Positions 38,188 through 47,190 of a DNA stretch of 64,000 nt are shown piece by piece. A program made the translations under genes and the position numbers. Every line of letters starts with the position of its first letter. The first letter of the stretch is position 1. Source of the DNA: Sinorhizobium sp. A49 (lineage in GTDB: Bacteria > Pseudomonadota > Alphaproteobacteria > Rhizobiales > Rhizobiaceae); the NCBI RefSeq assembly GCF_002002725.1, contig NZ_MUNW01000032.1, positions 310,001 to 374,000 of the forward strand. The letters are read 5' to 3'. The notes beneath the pieces are model-generated. The model saw nothing but the letters and a program-made list of their open reading frames with translations. It did not search any database and was not told the origin of the DNA.

Positions 38188-38425
38188 GTCTCGATGATAG
38201 GGACCTATAGGACGGGCTCGATCGGGCTTTCTGGCCAGGAGAGATTCGCGGAGCGATGCTCGCGCATCGGTCAAGGATCTCGACACCGCCAGAAAGCCCG
38301 AGAAGCCGGCTGAAGGTGATCCGTGGCTGGACTCTGGCGTTGTTGCGATGATTGCTCGATGCATCAGCACCGCGCCTAGCCAGAGCCCAGCCATTAACCA
38401 TCCTATAGGTTCCCATCATCGAGAC
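38188..38425. repeat. mosaic element of one outer and two inner inverted repeats
   Basis: Outer arms 38188-38212 and 38401-38425 are complementary at 23 of 25 bases. Inside them lie two separate stems: 38222-38235 with 38288-38301 (14 of 14) and 38325-38338 with 38379-38392 (13 of 14). Folded, this gives a closing helix with two arms, a three-way junction. I recognise no coding potential and no flanking direct repeat. Rhizobial intergenic mosaic palindromes (RIME and related families) have this general design, but I cannot assign one. Confidence 0.75.
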
Positions 38426-38591
38426 TAGATATCGGTCACTGATCGACGGATTCGAGCGAAAGTCGCCGTGAGACCAATCGTCGTTTTCCACAGTCGCCGT
38501 TCTCCGTTTTTTTCCACAACGCGAAAACCCGACAACTCCTGCACTTCTGTCGCCTCGTGCAAAAAAAATCGAAAAAACGATGGAAATGCTC

Positions 38592-38620
38592 TTGCGGTTT
38601 TTTTCGGTTACGCCTAGATC
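38592..38620 (+). promoter_or_regulatory. tRNA-Val promoter
   Basis: TTGCGG (38592-38597), a 17-base spacer, TAGATC (38615-38620), 43 bases upstream of the mature tRNA. The A-rich tracts at 38560-38580 could act as an UP element. Confidence 0.5.
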
Positions 38621-38662
38621 ACGGCCACCGACGCGGCGGACACATCCGGTCCGAACGCTGAA

Positions 38663-38738
38663 GGGCGATTAGCTCAGTTGGTAGAGCGCCTCGTTTACAC
38701 CGAGGATGTCGGGAGTTCGAGTCTCTCATCGCCCACCA
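38663..38738 (+). tRNA. tRNA-Val (TAC)
   Basis: A 76-base cloverleaf: acceptor GGGCGAT with ATCGCCC, D-arm AGCTCAGTTGGTAGAGC, anticodon stem CCTCG/CGAGG with TAC, T-arm GGGAGTTCGAGTCTCTC, A73 and encoded CCA. Confidence 0.97.
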
Positions 38739-39023
38739 TTCCCCCCCCTAGAAAATTTCGACAGAACACTCTAAGCAGACATCCGCGTTCACGCGATCCA
38801 TGATCGAACGGTTCGCGGCGACGGTGCGGCATCTTGCGTTTCATGTATCCACGCCACGGTGGCGTCGGCGCTGCTGCACGAAAGCAAGAGCGCGACCGGA
38901 GACGCGGGCGCACCGCGGACTGATTCCGGTGAGAGCGCCCTCATACTCATAGCGCCTTGCAGGCGATCGCCACACAATCGATTCGTCACGCAACCTCAAG
39001 CGCGCGAGACAGAAAAGAATGAA

Positions 39024-39422
39024 CTATGCGCCGCGATACTGCTCGTCGCTGACATGTTCGAGCCAATCGACGGCCTTGCCGTCGAGTGCTTCCTGAATGG
39101 CGAGGTGGGCCATGGCGGTATCCGGCGCGGCACCGTGCCAATGTTTTTCACCAGGAGGAAACCAGACCACGTCTCCGGTGTTTATTTCGCGCACCGGTCC
39201 ACCCCAGACCTGCGCCAGCCCGCGACCCGATGTGATCACCAGCGTCTGCCCCAGTGGGTGCGTATGCCAAGCTGTGCGTGCACCAGGCTCGAACGTCACG
39301 TTCACCGCCCGCACACGCGCCGGCTCTCCCGCCTCGATCACCGGGTACTGCCTGACCGCTCCGGTAAAATACTCGGACGGAGGCTGTGTCGAGGGTCGCG
39401 AACCGTTGAGTATGATCTCCAT
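39024..39422 (-). CDS. cupin domain protein
   Basis: Encodes 132 residues, a single small cupin barrel. Metal ligands are visible as [18 protein letters not shown] (His, His, Gln in place of the usual Glu) and the second-motif histidine in [13 protein letters not shown]. This arrangement resembles small cupins annotated as carboxymuconolactone-decarboxylase-associated or mandelonitrile lyase-like; the substrate is unknown. The ATG at 39422 has GGAGG eight bases upstream. It is 62 bases downstream of the SMC-like ATPase gene on the same strand but probably independent in function. Confidence 0.82.
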   Translation of the reverse strand: MEIILNGSRPSTQPPSEYFTGAVRQYPVIEAGEPARVRAVNVTFEPGARTAWHTHPLGQTLVITSGRGLAQVWGGPVREINTGDVVWFPPGEKHWHGAAPDTAMAHLAIQEALDGKAVDWLEHVSDEQYRGA

Positions 39423-39484
39423 CTGCCGTTCCTCCAGGTTTCCATGGCGCCCATTCGCCAACAGCGTGCCGATTTATGCAAGCG

Positions 39485-42400
39485 TCAAAGCCTGTGGATA
39501 GTAGCCTGCGGGCACGCCGTTCGGGCGATATCGCAAAGATGCTCATGATGCGTCAGGTAGATCACCTGCCCGACACGGGCCATATCCGCCATCAATTCGA
39601 AGGCACGACCGGCACGACCGTCGTCAAACGTCTCCATGATGTCATCAGCGATGAAGGGCAAGGTTTCGCGCGCTGCGGCAACCTCATGGTAGCCCGCGAT
39701 CCTGAGTGACAGATAGAGCTGGAAGCGTGTGCCCTTGGAGAGATCGCGCGCCAGCTTGGATCCGCCGGCAGCGGCGTTGGCAATCAGGAACTCCTGGCCC
39801 TTGTCGGCCTGTGCCGCCAGGCCCGTGTATTCTCCGCCACTGATGCGGCTGAAGGTTTCCGAGGCGCGCCGCATCATGGCGCTGCGATGGCGCTCGCGAA
39901 AGAGCCGGAGTGCCTGTTCGGCAGCGATCAGGCCGGCCCTCAGTTTGAGGTAGCCGAGCGCCTTGGCCTCGATCTCCAGCAGCAGCGTGCGGCGGCGCTG
40001 ATCGAGGGCTGCAACGGCGTCGTCGCCGGCAATGTTTGCGAGCGCTGATTCTTTCGTTCGCATGTCGGCATGCAACTCGCTGACGTCGCGGTCGCTTTCC
40101 TCAAGAAGCGCCTCGACGCGAACCAGTTCCAGCCGTACCGCCTCGTCATCGAGCGTGGCCAGCAACGCCTGCGCATCTTCACTGCTGATAACGCCGAGGC
40201 GCGATGCCAGGTCGGCCCCCGCTTCGGCGATGCGCTGGCACAGCCTCTCCTGATCGCGGGAGGCGTCAAGCCGCAAGCCTGCTTCATCCAATGTCTCGCA
40301 GTCGAAGAATTCGAGCACGACGCGCCTGCGGGCAACGTGAAGCTCCTGCTCGGCTGCGACGTTGCGTTTCTCCTCCTCAAATCGGGCAAGTTCCGCCAAC
40401 AGCGCCGCGCGCCGATCCTCGTGTTTTTCAGCGTCAGCAATACGCGCCTTCATAGCGGCGAAGGTTGCAAGCGTATCGTCTGCGGCCGTAGCGCCGGTAA
40501 GGTCTGCGATCGCCGTCTCGAAGGCCACTTGGTCCTTGCGCATGCCGGTGACGCGGTGATCGAGATCCGCCTTGCGTTGCATCAGCTTGTCGAGATCCTG
40601 CAAGACGGCCAGCATGGGCGCAATCTGATCCGGCAGCGGCCGCTCCGGTCGACCGGCAAGCCAGGTGGCTGATAGCAGATTATCCCATTGCGCCTGCCAG
40701 GAGGACAAGGCGTCTTCCGTCTGCGCCAGGGTCGACATCCGCTGCTCCAGACCGTCGCCGGCACGTCGAGCGGCCTCGCGCGCCGCCTTGCCGGCAGCGA
40801 AAGCCGCTTGTGCCCGCGCGATGGCATTCTCGGCAAACGCCATGAGATCATCGAGCCGCTGCGGCAGATGCTCCGTCACTCCGATCTCGGCAAGTGACCC
40901 CTTGAGTGTTTCACGCGCGTCGTTCGCATCGGCCTGGGCACGATCGAACTCCAGCCGTGTAGTGCGCTGCTGTGCGCGGAATTCGAGCGCGGCAAGCCGA
41001 GCCGCAAGCCAAGCCTCCAGTTGAGTCAGTTGCATGACGTGGGGTAATCCACAGGCTGCGGCAGCCATCTGAACAGCCTGAAGCGACACGGACCAATGCT
41101 CGGCGCCGGAAACCTGCTGTTCCCGAAGCGAATCGAGCCGTGCCCGGCGCTCCGCGATCGACAAAGCGAGCGAGCGCATATCCGCGACCTTTGCCGCCTC
41201 TGCAAGCCGCAACGCCGTGGCATCGTCGTCGCGACCCAGAGCATCTTCAAAGATCACTGCCGTCGTCGCGTCCAGCCGAGCCTTATGCTGCTCCCAGGCA
41301 TGGTGTCGGTGTCGGCGAAGCTCGGTGAAAGCGCTGTCGTCAATGGCACCCCCCGAAGCCATCAGGGCGTCGAGGCGTGCCTCCTCTCCAGCCAGTTGCT
41401 CGGTCTCGCCGCCGACGCGATCTGCAAGGCGCAGACGCCTTTCGTCCTGTGCGGCGAGATCCCTTCGCCAGACCTCGATCGTGCCTGCGGCCGGCACCGG
41501 AAGGCCGAGCAGATCATCGACGCCGCCGGAATACGGCTTCAAAGCCTCCAGCCTATCGGCAAGCTCGGCATCCAAGCGCTCCAGCGACTGTCTGGCGCCC
41601 TGCAGGCGCAGACCGCAATCGTCCTGCCGCAGGCGCCGAAGGCGCTCGGCAAGCACGGTCGGATCGACACCCGGACCGCCTTCGGCCTGCAGACGCGCCA
41701 ACTCGCTGGCCGTCTCCCGCTCCGCATGCCTTGCCGCATCGGCCTCCTGTCGGGCCGATGCCACACGCTCCTGCAGCGCCGAATGTTGCCGAGAAAGTTC
41801 CTGCAGCCGGGCGTTCGTGGCCGCCGGCAACAGCAGCGACGCCGGATCCCTGTCGCCGGGCTCGCCGAGCCGGACAAGACAGGCGGCAATTTCGGTCTTC
41901 GTCCGCGACAACTCGTCGATCCGTGCCGGCATGTCGCGCGCCGCAGTCACATACCGCGCATCGAGCGCGGTCTCCTGCAGCACGTTCAAACGCTCCATCT
42001 GGACGAGGGCCGCCTCGTCACGCGGCAGATCTTCCAGTTCTTCCTGCCGCCGCCGGACTTCGTCGTCAAGCTGACGCAGCCTGGTCGCGATTTCGATGTC
42101 GCGTCGGCGCAGCGCCGCCAAATCCGCTGTCCACTCGGCCGGCGCTCGCGGCAAGGCCGGCGCCTTTGCCAGATCGGCTCGCAAACCATCAAGTCGCCTG
42201 AAGAGCGGTAGGGCATCCATCTGAGCCTTCAGCCGATCACGCTCCATGCGCAGCTCGACACGTCGCGCCATGGCCTCGTCGTGACGCTCACGGGCCGCTA
42301 GAAGCGTTTTGCGCAACGCCGCGTATTCGCGGGCATTGACGTCCAGCCGACTGCGGTCGACCTTCAGCGCGTCGAGTTCGGCCTTCAATTCGGAAAGCTG

Positions 42401-42946
42401 ATGCTTGCGCGCCTGGGGTCGGTAAAAGGCATCCGCCTCACCGCGCAGGGTGGACAGGATCGCGGCGCTATCGGGCAGACCGGAACTGGCAGAAAAAAGC
42501 AGCGAGCCGAGTTCGCCCTCACTCTTCAGGATCGATTCCCCGCCCTGCTCGATGCTGTCGTCGTCGAGCGAGAACATCATGCGATAGGTCGCACGGTCGA
42601 TCGAGCCGAGCGAGGCGGAGAACAGATTGTCCGGCAGCGGCTGGTCGTCGGCGCCCACCAGCGTATTGGTCTTGCGTTTTACCCGGAACGCGTGGTGCGT
42701 GCGACCAGCTGCCTCGACGGTCCCGCCGACCCGCATGGTCGGATAGGGGTGCAGAAAGCCGTAGGAGCTGTAATGCTCGATGCCGAAAAGCAGGTCGAGG
42801 AAGCCGGAAAACAGCGTCGACTTGCCGGCCTCGTTCGGTCCGTAGACGATATGCAAGTCTGGCGTGCCCGATGCCGCCGGACCAAAATCAAGGCGGCGCT
42901 CGGTGAATTTTCCGTACCGCACCAGGTCGAGTTCCCGTAGCCGCAT
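39485..42946 (-). CDS. SMC/Rad50-like ATPase (YhaN type)
   Basis: Encodes 1153 residues. The N-terminus carries Walker A GPNEAGKST (near 35-43) in an ABC-ATPase head; residues about 180-970 are dominated by long Ala/Arg/Glu/Leu heptads typical of a coiled coil; the C-terminal head contains LSKGTRFQLYLSLRIAG, a signature-like block, and LPFIADDIMETFDD, a Walker B. This is the architecture of Rad50/SbcC and, with the N-terminal style seen here, Bacillus YhaN. The start overlaps the stop of the nuclease gene by one base (TGATG), so the pair should form a stoichiometric complex acting on DNA ends. The zinc-hook CxxC expected in SbcC is not evident. Confidence 0.85.
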   Translation of the reverse strand: MRLRELDLVRYGKFTERRLDFGPAASGTPDLHIVYGPNEAGKSTLFSGFLDLLFGIEHYSSYGFLHPYPTMRVGGTVEAAGRTHHAFRVKRKTNTLVGADDQPLPDNLFSASLGSIDRATYRMMFSLDDDSIEQGGESILKSEGELGSLLFSASSGLPDSAAILSTLRGEADAFYRPQARKHQLSELKAELDALKVDRSRLDVNAREYAALRKTLLAARERHDEAMARRVELRMERDRLKAQMDALPLFRRLDGLRADLAKAPALPRAPAEWTADLAALRRRDIEIATRLRQLDDEVRRRQEELEDLPRDEAALVQMERLNVLQETALDARYVTAARDMPARIDELSRTKTEIAACLVRLGEPGDRDPASLLLPAATNARLQELSRQHSALQERVASARQEADAARHAERETASELARLQAEGGPGVDPTVLAERLRRLRQDDCGLRLQGARQSLERLDAELADRLEALKPYSGGVDDLLGLPVPAAGTIEVWRRDLAAQDERRLRLADRVGGETEQLAGEEARLDALMASGGAIDDSAFTELRRHRHHAWEQHKARLDATTAVIFEDALGRDDDATALRLAEAAKVADMRSLALSIAERRARLDSLREQQVSGAEHWSVSLQAVQMAAAACGLPHVMQLTQLEAWLAARLAALEFRAQQRTTRLEFDRAQADANDARETLKGSLAEIGVTEHLPQRLDDLMAFAENAIARAQAAFAAGKAAREAARRAGDGLEQRMSTLAQTEDALSSWQAQWDNLLSATWLAGRPERPLPDQIAPMLAVLQDLDKLMQRKADLDHRVTGMRKDQVAFETAIADLTGATAADDTLATFAAMKARIADAEKHEDRRAALLAELARFEEEKRNVAAEQELHVARRRVVLEFFDCETLDEAGLRLDASRDQERLCQRIAEAGADLASRLGVISSEDAQALLATLDDEAVRLELVRVEALLEESDRDVSELHADMRTKESALANIAGDDAVAALDQRRRTLLLEIEAKALGYLKLRAGLIAAEQALRLFRERHRSAMMRRASETFSRISGGEYTGLAAQADKGQEFLIANAAAGGSKLARDLSKGTRFQLYLSLRIAGYHEVAAARETLPFIADDIMETFDDGRAGRAFELMADMARVGQVIYLTHHEHLCDIARTACPQATIHRL

Positions 42947-44223
42947 CAGCGAGCCCCCTCGCCGGCGTTGCCGTGGAGATGCGCGAGCACCTCCGCTGCA
43001 CCGGAGACACCGGCATCGAATGCCAGTTTTTCGACGGCCGCTTCATCCGGCGCCAGAGCCTGGCGCAACTCCGGCGGCAGTTGCTGCAGCACCTCCTCGA
43101 CGGCGGCGCGCACCTCCTGGCGAAATCCATGGGCTGGCAGGACGTCGCTTGAGACAAGCGCCGCCAATTCGTCGACCGGATCGGCCATCACCATCCCGGT
43201 CTCGGTATCGGGATTGCGGCATTCGAGTTCGATCTTCTCGACCCAGCACCCGCCGATGCCGGCCGCCACATTATCGATCTCGCCCTGGAGCAGATCGCCG
43301 TCACGGCGCAGCCGCCAGGCAAGCGGTGTCGCACCGGTCAACGTCAGCCGAAGGATCACGTGATCGGCGGCGGTGGCATTGCGAGCCCGCAGGAAGGCGT
43401 TTCGAACCGCATCGAGCATATCGCCCCACTCGGAAATGCCGGCAAGGCCAAGGCTCATCCGCTCGAAAGTCGCAAGCCCGATCGACCGCTCCTCGATCGA
43501 CAAATGCCCCTCGTCGGTAACCGTCACCAGCGTCACGCCCTTGGCCCCGGCTTCATTGATGTCGCGACCCTGCGGCATGCCCGGCATGACCACAAAGGGT
43601 TCGCTGGAATGCACCTGACGTTGATGAACGTGGCCGAGCGCCCAATAGTCGAAGCCATGCGCCTGGAGATCCGCCACGCTGCACGGCGCGTAGAGATCGT
43701 GGCCGGCAGAGCCAACAAGGCTCGTATGCAGCATGCCGATATTGATCGCATCGACAGCGGGCATCTGAAAGGACGGCAACAGGCTTTCAGGCGCGTGCGG
43801 GCTCGCGAAGCTCATGCCGTGGATATAGACATTACGACCACTCTCCAGCGTCTTCGCCAGAACGGGCTTGCTGCGACCCTTGAAGACATGCGTCGATGGC
43901 GAGAACGTCAACTCGTTCGTCACCTGCGATTGGGCATCGTGGTTGCCACGGATGATGAAAACACGGATGCCGGCTTCGTCCAGGCGGCGCAGTTCGCCCG
44001 CGAGGAACAGCGCGGTGTTCATGGACGTCTGGCTGCCGTCATAGAGGTCGCCCGCGATCAGCAGCGCATCGACCTCTTCGGCAAGGCAGAGATCGACAAT
44101 CCGCACGAGCGCCTGCCGGGTGGCGCCGCGCACGATTTCGGCAAGATCGGCATTTCGAAGCGCGAGGCTGCGTAGCGGCGAATCAAGATGGAGGTCGGCG
44201 GTGTGAACGAAACGAAAGGGCAT
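42946..44223 (-). CDS. Mre11/SbcD-like metallophosphoesterase (YhaO type)
   Basis: Encodes 425 residues. Calcineurin-fold motifs are in order: VHTADLHLDSPL (DxH), AGDLYDGSQ (GDxxD), IRGNHDAQS (GNHD) and GHVHQRQ (GHxH), with a C-terminal domain of about 180 residues that should bind the partner coiled coil. This is a Mn2+-dependent exonuclease/endonuclease family. I start at MPFRFVHTADLH; the longer reading to 44280 adds an Arg/Cys-rich tail. It is coupled to the downstream ATPase gene. The pair parallels SbcD-SbcC or YhaO-YhaN; the exact orthology is not settled by sequence inspection. Confidence 0.87.
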   Translation of the reverse strand: MPFRFVHTADLHLDSPLRSLALRNADLAEIVRGATRQALVRIVDLCLAEEVDALLIAGDLYDGSQTSMNTALFLAGELRRLDEAGIRVFIIRGNHDAQSQVTNELTFSPSTHVFKGRSKPVLAKTLESGRNVYIHGMSFASPHAPESLLPSFQMPAVDAINIGMLHTSLVGSAGHDLYAPCSVADLQAHGFDYWALGHVHQRQVHSSEPFVVMPGMPQGRDINEAGAKGVTLVTVTDEGHLSIEERSIGLATFERMSLGLAGISEWGDMLDAVRNAFLRARNATAADHVILRLTLTGATPLAWRLRRDGDLLQGEIDNVAAGIGGCWVEKIELECRNPDTETGMVMADPVDELAALVSSDVLPAHGFRQEVRAAVEEVLQQLPPELRQALAPDEAAVEKLAFDAGVSGAAEVLAHLHGNAGEGAR

Positions 44224-44599
44224 GGGCGACCATGGCCCGCGACAGCAGCACCCGTCAATGCGCCCGGCACCGTCATCCACGCGAACGCGCCGATCGCACA
44301 GGGTTATTTCAGGCCGCCCAAGTAAAGACAGTTCTAATACGTGCAGCCTGCAGTTTCGCCATGGAACGATCGCCCGAAAAGGTTCGCGCTCCTATGTGCA
44401 AATATCAGATTATACTCACTTTAATCGATTAGCGCTTTTGTAATACCTTGTTGGCTAGGTTTCGCGCGGCTGCATTTTGCGTGCGGTCAAGCACAGGAAT
44501 GACTCCCTGCTTCGGCATCCGCTCCGTCATGACGATCACGAGCCGGAACGACTTATTCATGCACAAGCTTTTACGGACGCCGTTCCTTCGGAGTTATTC
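44224..44599. other. 376-base divergent intergenic region
   Basis: Separates the divergently transcribed nuclease and chemoreceptor genes and so should hold both promoters. The stretch 44380-44450 is AT-rich. I find no clear -35/-10 pair, LexA box or palindrome. Confidence 0.4.
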
Positions 44600-46438
44600 A
44601 TGTCGCACCTAAAGATATCACACACCCTTATTGCCCTTTTCCTGATGGTTGGCCTCATCGTCACCGTGTTGGCGGTCGCTTCGCTCGGCGGCATCAAGAT
44701 GATGAACGAACGCAACAACGAAATCGCCACCACCTGGTTGCCGCGCGTCTCACTTTCGCGCGCCCTGGAAACACAGCTTTCGGACACGCGCATGTCGTTT
44801 GCCCGGCATCTGATCTCGCTGACGCCTTTCGAGAAGAAGGCAGCCGAGAAGGTCATCGGTGAAGCCGTGGCCGGGTTCGGCAAGCTTTCGGACGAATACG
44901 CCGCGCTCATGGTCACCGACGCCGACAAGGCGGCGCTCGAGAAGGTAAAGAGCGCCTACGAGGCCTATCTCTCCGTCTCCGCCGGCATGGTGAAACTCTC
45001 CAACAACCTCGAAAACATGAAGGCGCAAAGCGTGTTCAAGGTCGAGATGCGCGAGACAGAACAACTGGTCGATCAGGCGATCAAGGACATGCGCGCGCTT
45101 AACCTTGCCGGCGCAGACGCTGCCGTTGCGGCAAGCTCCGCCACGCACGACCAGATCCGCACGATCGAAATGGCTGTCATCGCGGTTGCGGCCTTCATCG
45201 TGCTCGGCGCCATCCTCTACGCAATCCGCGGCATCGCTCGTCCGATCCAGATCATCACCCGCTCGATGGCAGGTCTGGCAAACGGCGACACCGCGACCGC
45301 CATTCCCTATGGCGCGCGCAAGGATGAGATCGGTGAGATGGCCCGTGCCGTCGAGGTCTTCCGTGAGGCAGCGATCTCCAATCTGCAGCTCGAGGAAGAT
45401 GCCAAGGTGCAGCGTTCGCAGGCTGAGGCCGAGCGCCGACGTGTGACGGAAGAGGCGGAAGCCGCCGCGCAGATCCGCCTGCAGGAAGCGACGGCGGGTC
45501 TTGCAACCGGTCTTCGCCGCCTGGCGGCGGGCGATCTTGCCTTCCAGCTCAACGAACCTTTCGCGCCGGATTTCGAACAGCTGCGTCACGACCTCAACCA
45601 GGCCGTTGCCCAGCTGGCCGATACGCTGGCTGCCGTCTCCTCCAGCTCGGGCAGCATCGACAGCGGCGCACGCGAAGTCAGCCAGAGCGCCGACGACCTG
45701 TCGCGCCGTACCGAACAGCAGGCCGCCTCGCTGGAAGAAACGGCCGCCGCCCTTGACCAGATCACGGTCAATGTCGGCAGTTCGTCCAAGCGAACCAACG
45801 AAGCCCGCGCCATCGCCAGCCAGGCAAACGAAAGCGCCCACAAGTCCGGCGCCATCGTCTCCGGTGCGGTCGACGCCATGGGCCGTATTGAGCATTCGTC
45901 GAGCCAGATCTCCAACATCATCGGCGTCATCGACGAAATCGCCTTCCAGACCAACCTCCTGGCGCTCAATGCCGGCGTGGAAGCGGCGCGCGCCGGTGAT
46001 GCCGGCAAGGGCTTTGCCGTTGTTGCCCAGGAAGTGCGCGAACTCGCCCAGCGCTCGGCCAATGCCGCCAAGGAGATCAAGGACCTGATCCGCAATTCGG
46101 CCGCCGAAGTGCAGAGCGGCGTCAAGCTGGTGCGCGAGACCGGAGAAGCGCTGCGAACGATCGAAGGCTTCATCGTGACGATCAATCAGCACATGGATGC
46201 GATCGCAGTTTCGGCGCAGGAACAGTCTGCCGGACTTTCCGAGGTCAACACCGCCGTCAACCAGATGGATCAGGTGACCCAGCAGAACGCCGCCATGGTC
46301 GAAGAGGCGAATGCCGCAAGCGCGACGCTGGCACAGGAGGCAGGTCGTCTGCGCGAGCTTATCGCCCGCTTCACGCTCGCGGAGACTTCCGGCCACGGCT
46401 ACGCGCCTTCGGCCGGTTCATCGCGCTGGGCGGCATAG
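44600..46438 (+). CDS. methyl-accepting chemotaxis protein
   Basis: Encodes 612 residues. Membrane helices lie at about 8-30 and 206-226, enclosing a periplasmic four-helix-bundle ligand domain of about 175 residues; HAMP follows (about 228-280), then a second HAMP-like segment, then the signalling domain with the conserved hairpin tip IDEIAFQTNLLALNAGVEAARAG and QEVRELAQRSA. It transmits ligand binding to CheA/CheW. There is no C-terminal CheR-docking pentapeptide. I start at MSHLKISHTLIAL, which has GGAG upstream. The ligand cannot be predicted. Confidence 0.93.
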   Translation: MSHLKISHTLIALFLMVGLIVTVLAVASLGGIKMMNERNNEIATTWLPRVSLSRALETQLSDTRMSFARHLISLTPFEKKAAEKVIGEAVAGFGKLSDEYAALMVTDADKAALEKVKSAYEAYLSVSAGMVKLSNNLENMKAQSVFKVEMRETEQLVDQAIKDMRALNLAGADAAVAASSATHDQIRTIEMAVIAVAAFIVLGAILYAIRGIARPIQIITRSMAGLANGDTATAIPYGARKDEIGEMARAVEVFREAAISNLQLEEDAKVQRSQAEAERRRVTEEAEAAAQIRLQEATAGLATGLRRLAAGDLAFQLNEPFAPDFEQLRHDLNQAVAQLADTLAAVSSSSGSIDSGAREVSQSADDLSRRTEQQAASLEETAAALDQITVNVGSSSKRTNEARAIASQANESAHKSGAIVSGAVDAMGRIEHSSSQISNIIGVIDEIAFQTNLLALNAGVEAARAGDAGKGFAVVAQEVRELAQRSANAAKEIKDLIRNSAAEVQSGVKLVRETGEALRTIEGFIVTINQHMDAIAVSAQEQSAGLSEVNTAVNQMDQVTQQNAAMVEEANAASATLAQEAGRLRELIARFTLAETSGHGYAPSAGSSRWAA

Positions 46439-46471
46439 TCGGAACGAGCGAAATTCTTGGCGCTACAAGTC

Positions 46472-46499
46472 AAACGGCCTCCGGAGACGGGGGCCGTTT
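46472..46499 (+). terminator. probable terminator of the chemoreceptor gene
   Basis: AAACGGCCTCC (46472-46482) pairs with GGGGGCCGTTT (46489-46499), with one G-T pair, followed by CTTGTTTG. The T tract is poor. Confidence 0.55.
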
Positions 46500-46615
46500 C
46501 TTGTTTGCGGAGGGCGTTACCGTGAAACGGCAGAGGTTTTAGTCGACAAATGTAGCAATTGTAACTATCAATAATGTTGCTGCCATTTGACATGGCACCT
46601 CACAATTTTCCAACG

Positions 46616-47095
46616 ATGATCATGAAGAAGACATTCGAAGTTTCCGACAGGCTGTTTGAGCTTTATCACCGCGTTCACCGGCTGGTGAACGAGTCGATGA
46701 CGGAGGAAGGCGTTTCGCTGGCGCGGAGCAAATTCCTGTTTTTTCTGAGCAAGCTCGGTCCCTGTCGTTCGACGGATATCGCCTGCGCACTGAACTTCGC
46801 GCCGCGCACCGTCACCGAAGCGATCGATGGCCTCGAGCGTGACCGGCTGGTCATGCGCAAGCCCGATCCCGAGGACCGCCGCGCCAAGATCGTCTCGATC
46901 ACCGATACCGGGCGCGTCATTCTGGAAGCAGCGGAACACCCGCGCAAACAGCTAATCGAGGAAATTTTCTCGGCACTCGACGACAAGGAGCTCGACCAGC
47001 TCTTCGATATCGTCGGCAAGCTCGTCGACAAGACAGACGAGATCCGCAGGCGCAAGGATGAGGCGGAAGCGGCCCAAATCGCGGTCGCTCGCTAG
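46616..47095 (+). CDS. MarR family transcriptional regulator
   Basis: Encodes 159 residues. Winged-helix elements are visible: SKFLFFLSKLGPCRSTDIACALNFAPRTVTEAIDGLERDRLV (helix-turn-helix, in two strands here) and the wing KPDPEDRRAKIVSITDTGR, flanked by dimerisation helices. MarR proteins bind palindromic operators and usually release DNA on binding phenolic ligands. Three in-frame ATGs precede this one (46574, 46592) or follow it (46622) without a good ribosome site; 46616 is a compromise. No clear target operon is adjacent. Confidence 0.85.
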   Translation: MIMKKTFEVSDRLFELYHRVHRLVNESMTEEGVSLARSKFLFFLSKLGPCRSTDIACALNFAPRTVTEAIDGLERDRLVMRKPDPEDRRAKIVSITDTGRVILEAAEHPRKQLIEEIFSALDDKELDQLFDIVGKLVDKTDEIRRRKDEAEAAQIAVAR

Positions 47096-47136
47096 GCCCA
47101 CCCTTCCCCCGCACAATTACGGATAGCCAAAACAGA

Positions 47137-47167
47137 AAGAGGCCGGGACGTCATGTCCCGGCCTCTT
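47137..47167. terminator. bidirectional terminator between marR and the phytase-like gene
   Basis: AAGAGGCCGGGAC (47137-47149), a five-base loop, perfect complement at 47155-47167, then CCGTTTTT on the plus strand. It separates convergent genes and could serve both. Confidence 0.8.
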
Positions 47168-47190
47168 CCGTTTTTCTCCTGGCCTGACGC

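Larger units (their letters stand above)
37939..38662. other. 724-base gene-free region between tRNA-Asp and tRNA-Val
   Basis: Contains the nested inverted-repeat element at 38188-38425, a tRNA-Val promoter at 38592-38620 and an AT-rich, homopolymer-rich stretch at 38490-38610. Short open frames here run through the repeat arms and look accidental. Two TTTTCCACA motifs (38484-38492 and 38510-38518) resemble but do not match the DnaA box TTATCCACA. Confidence 0.55.

Noticed and set aside
38484-38518. Two TTTTCCACA motifs resembling DnaA boxes in an AT-rich stretch
   Set aside because: Both differ from TTATCCACA at one position, only two are present, and no origin-linked genes (dnaA, hemE, parAB, repABC) lie nearby.
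39485-42946. Long plus-strand frames opposite the SMC-like ATPase gene
   Set aside because: They mirror the minus-strand coding frame in GC-rich DNA, have Arg/Pro/Ala-biased composition and match no family.
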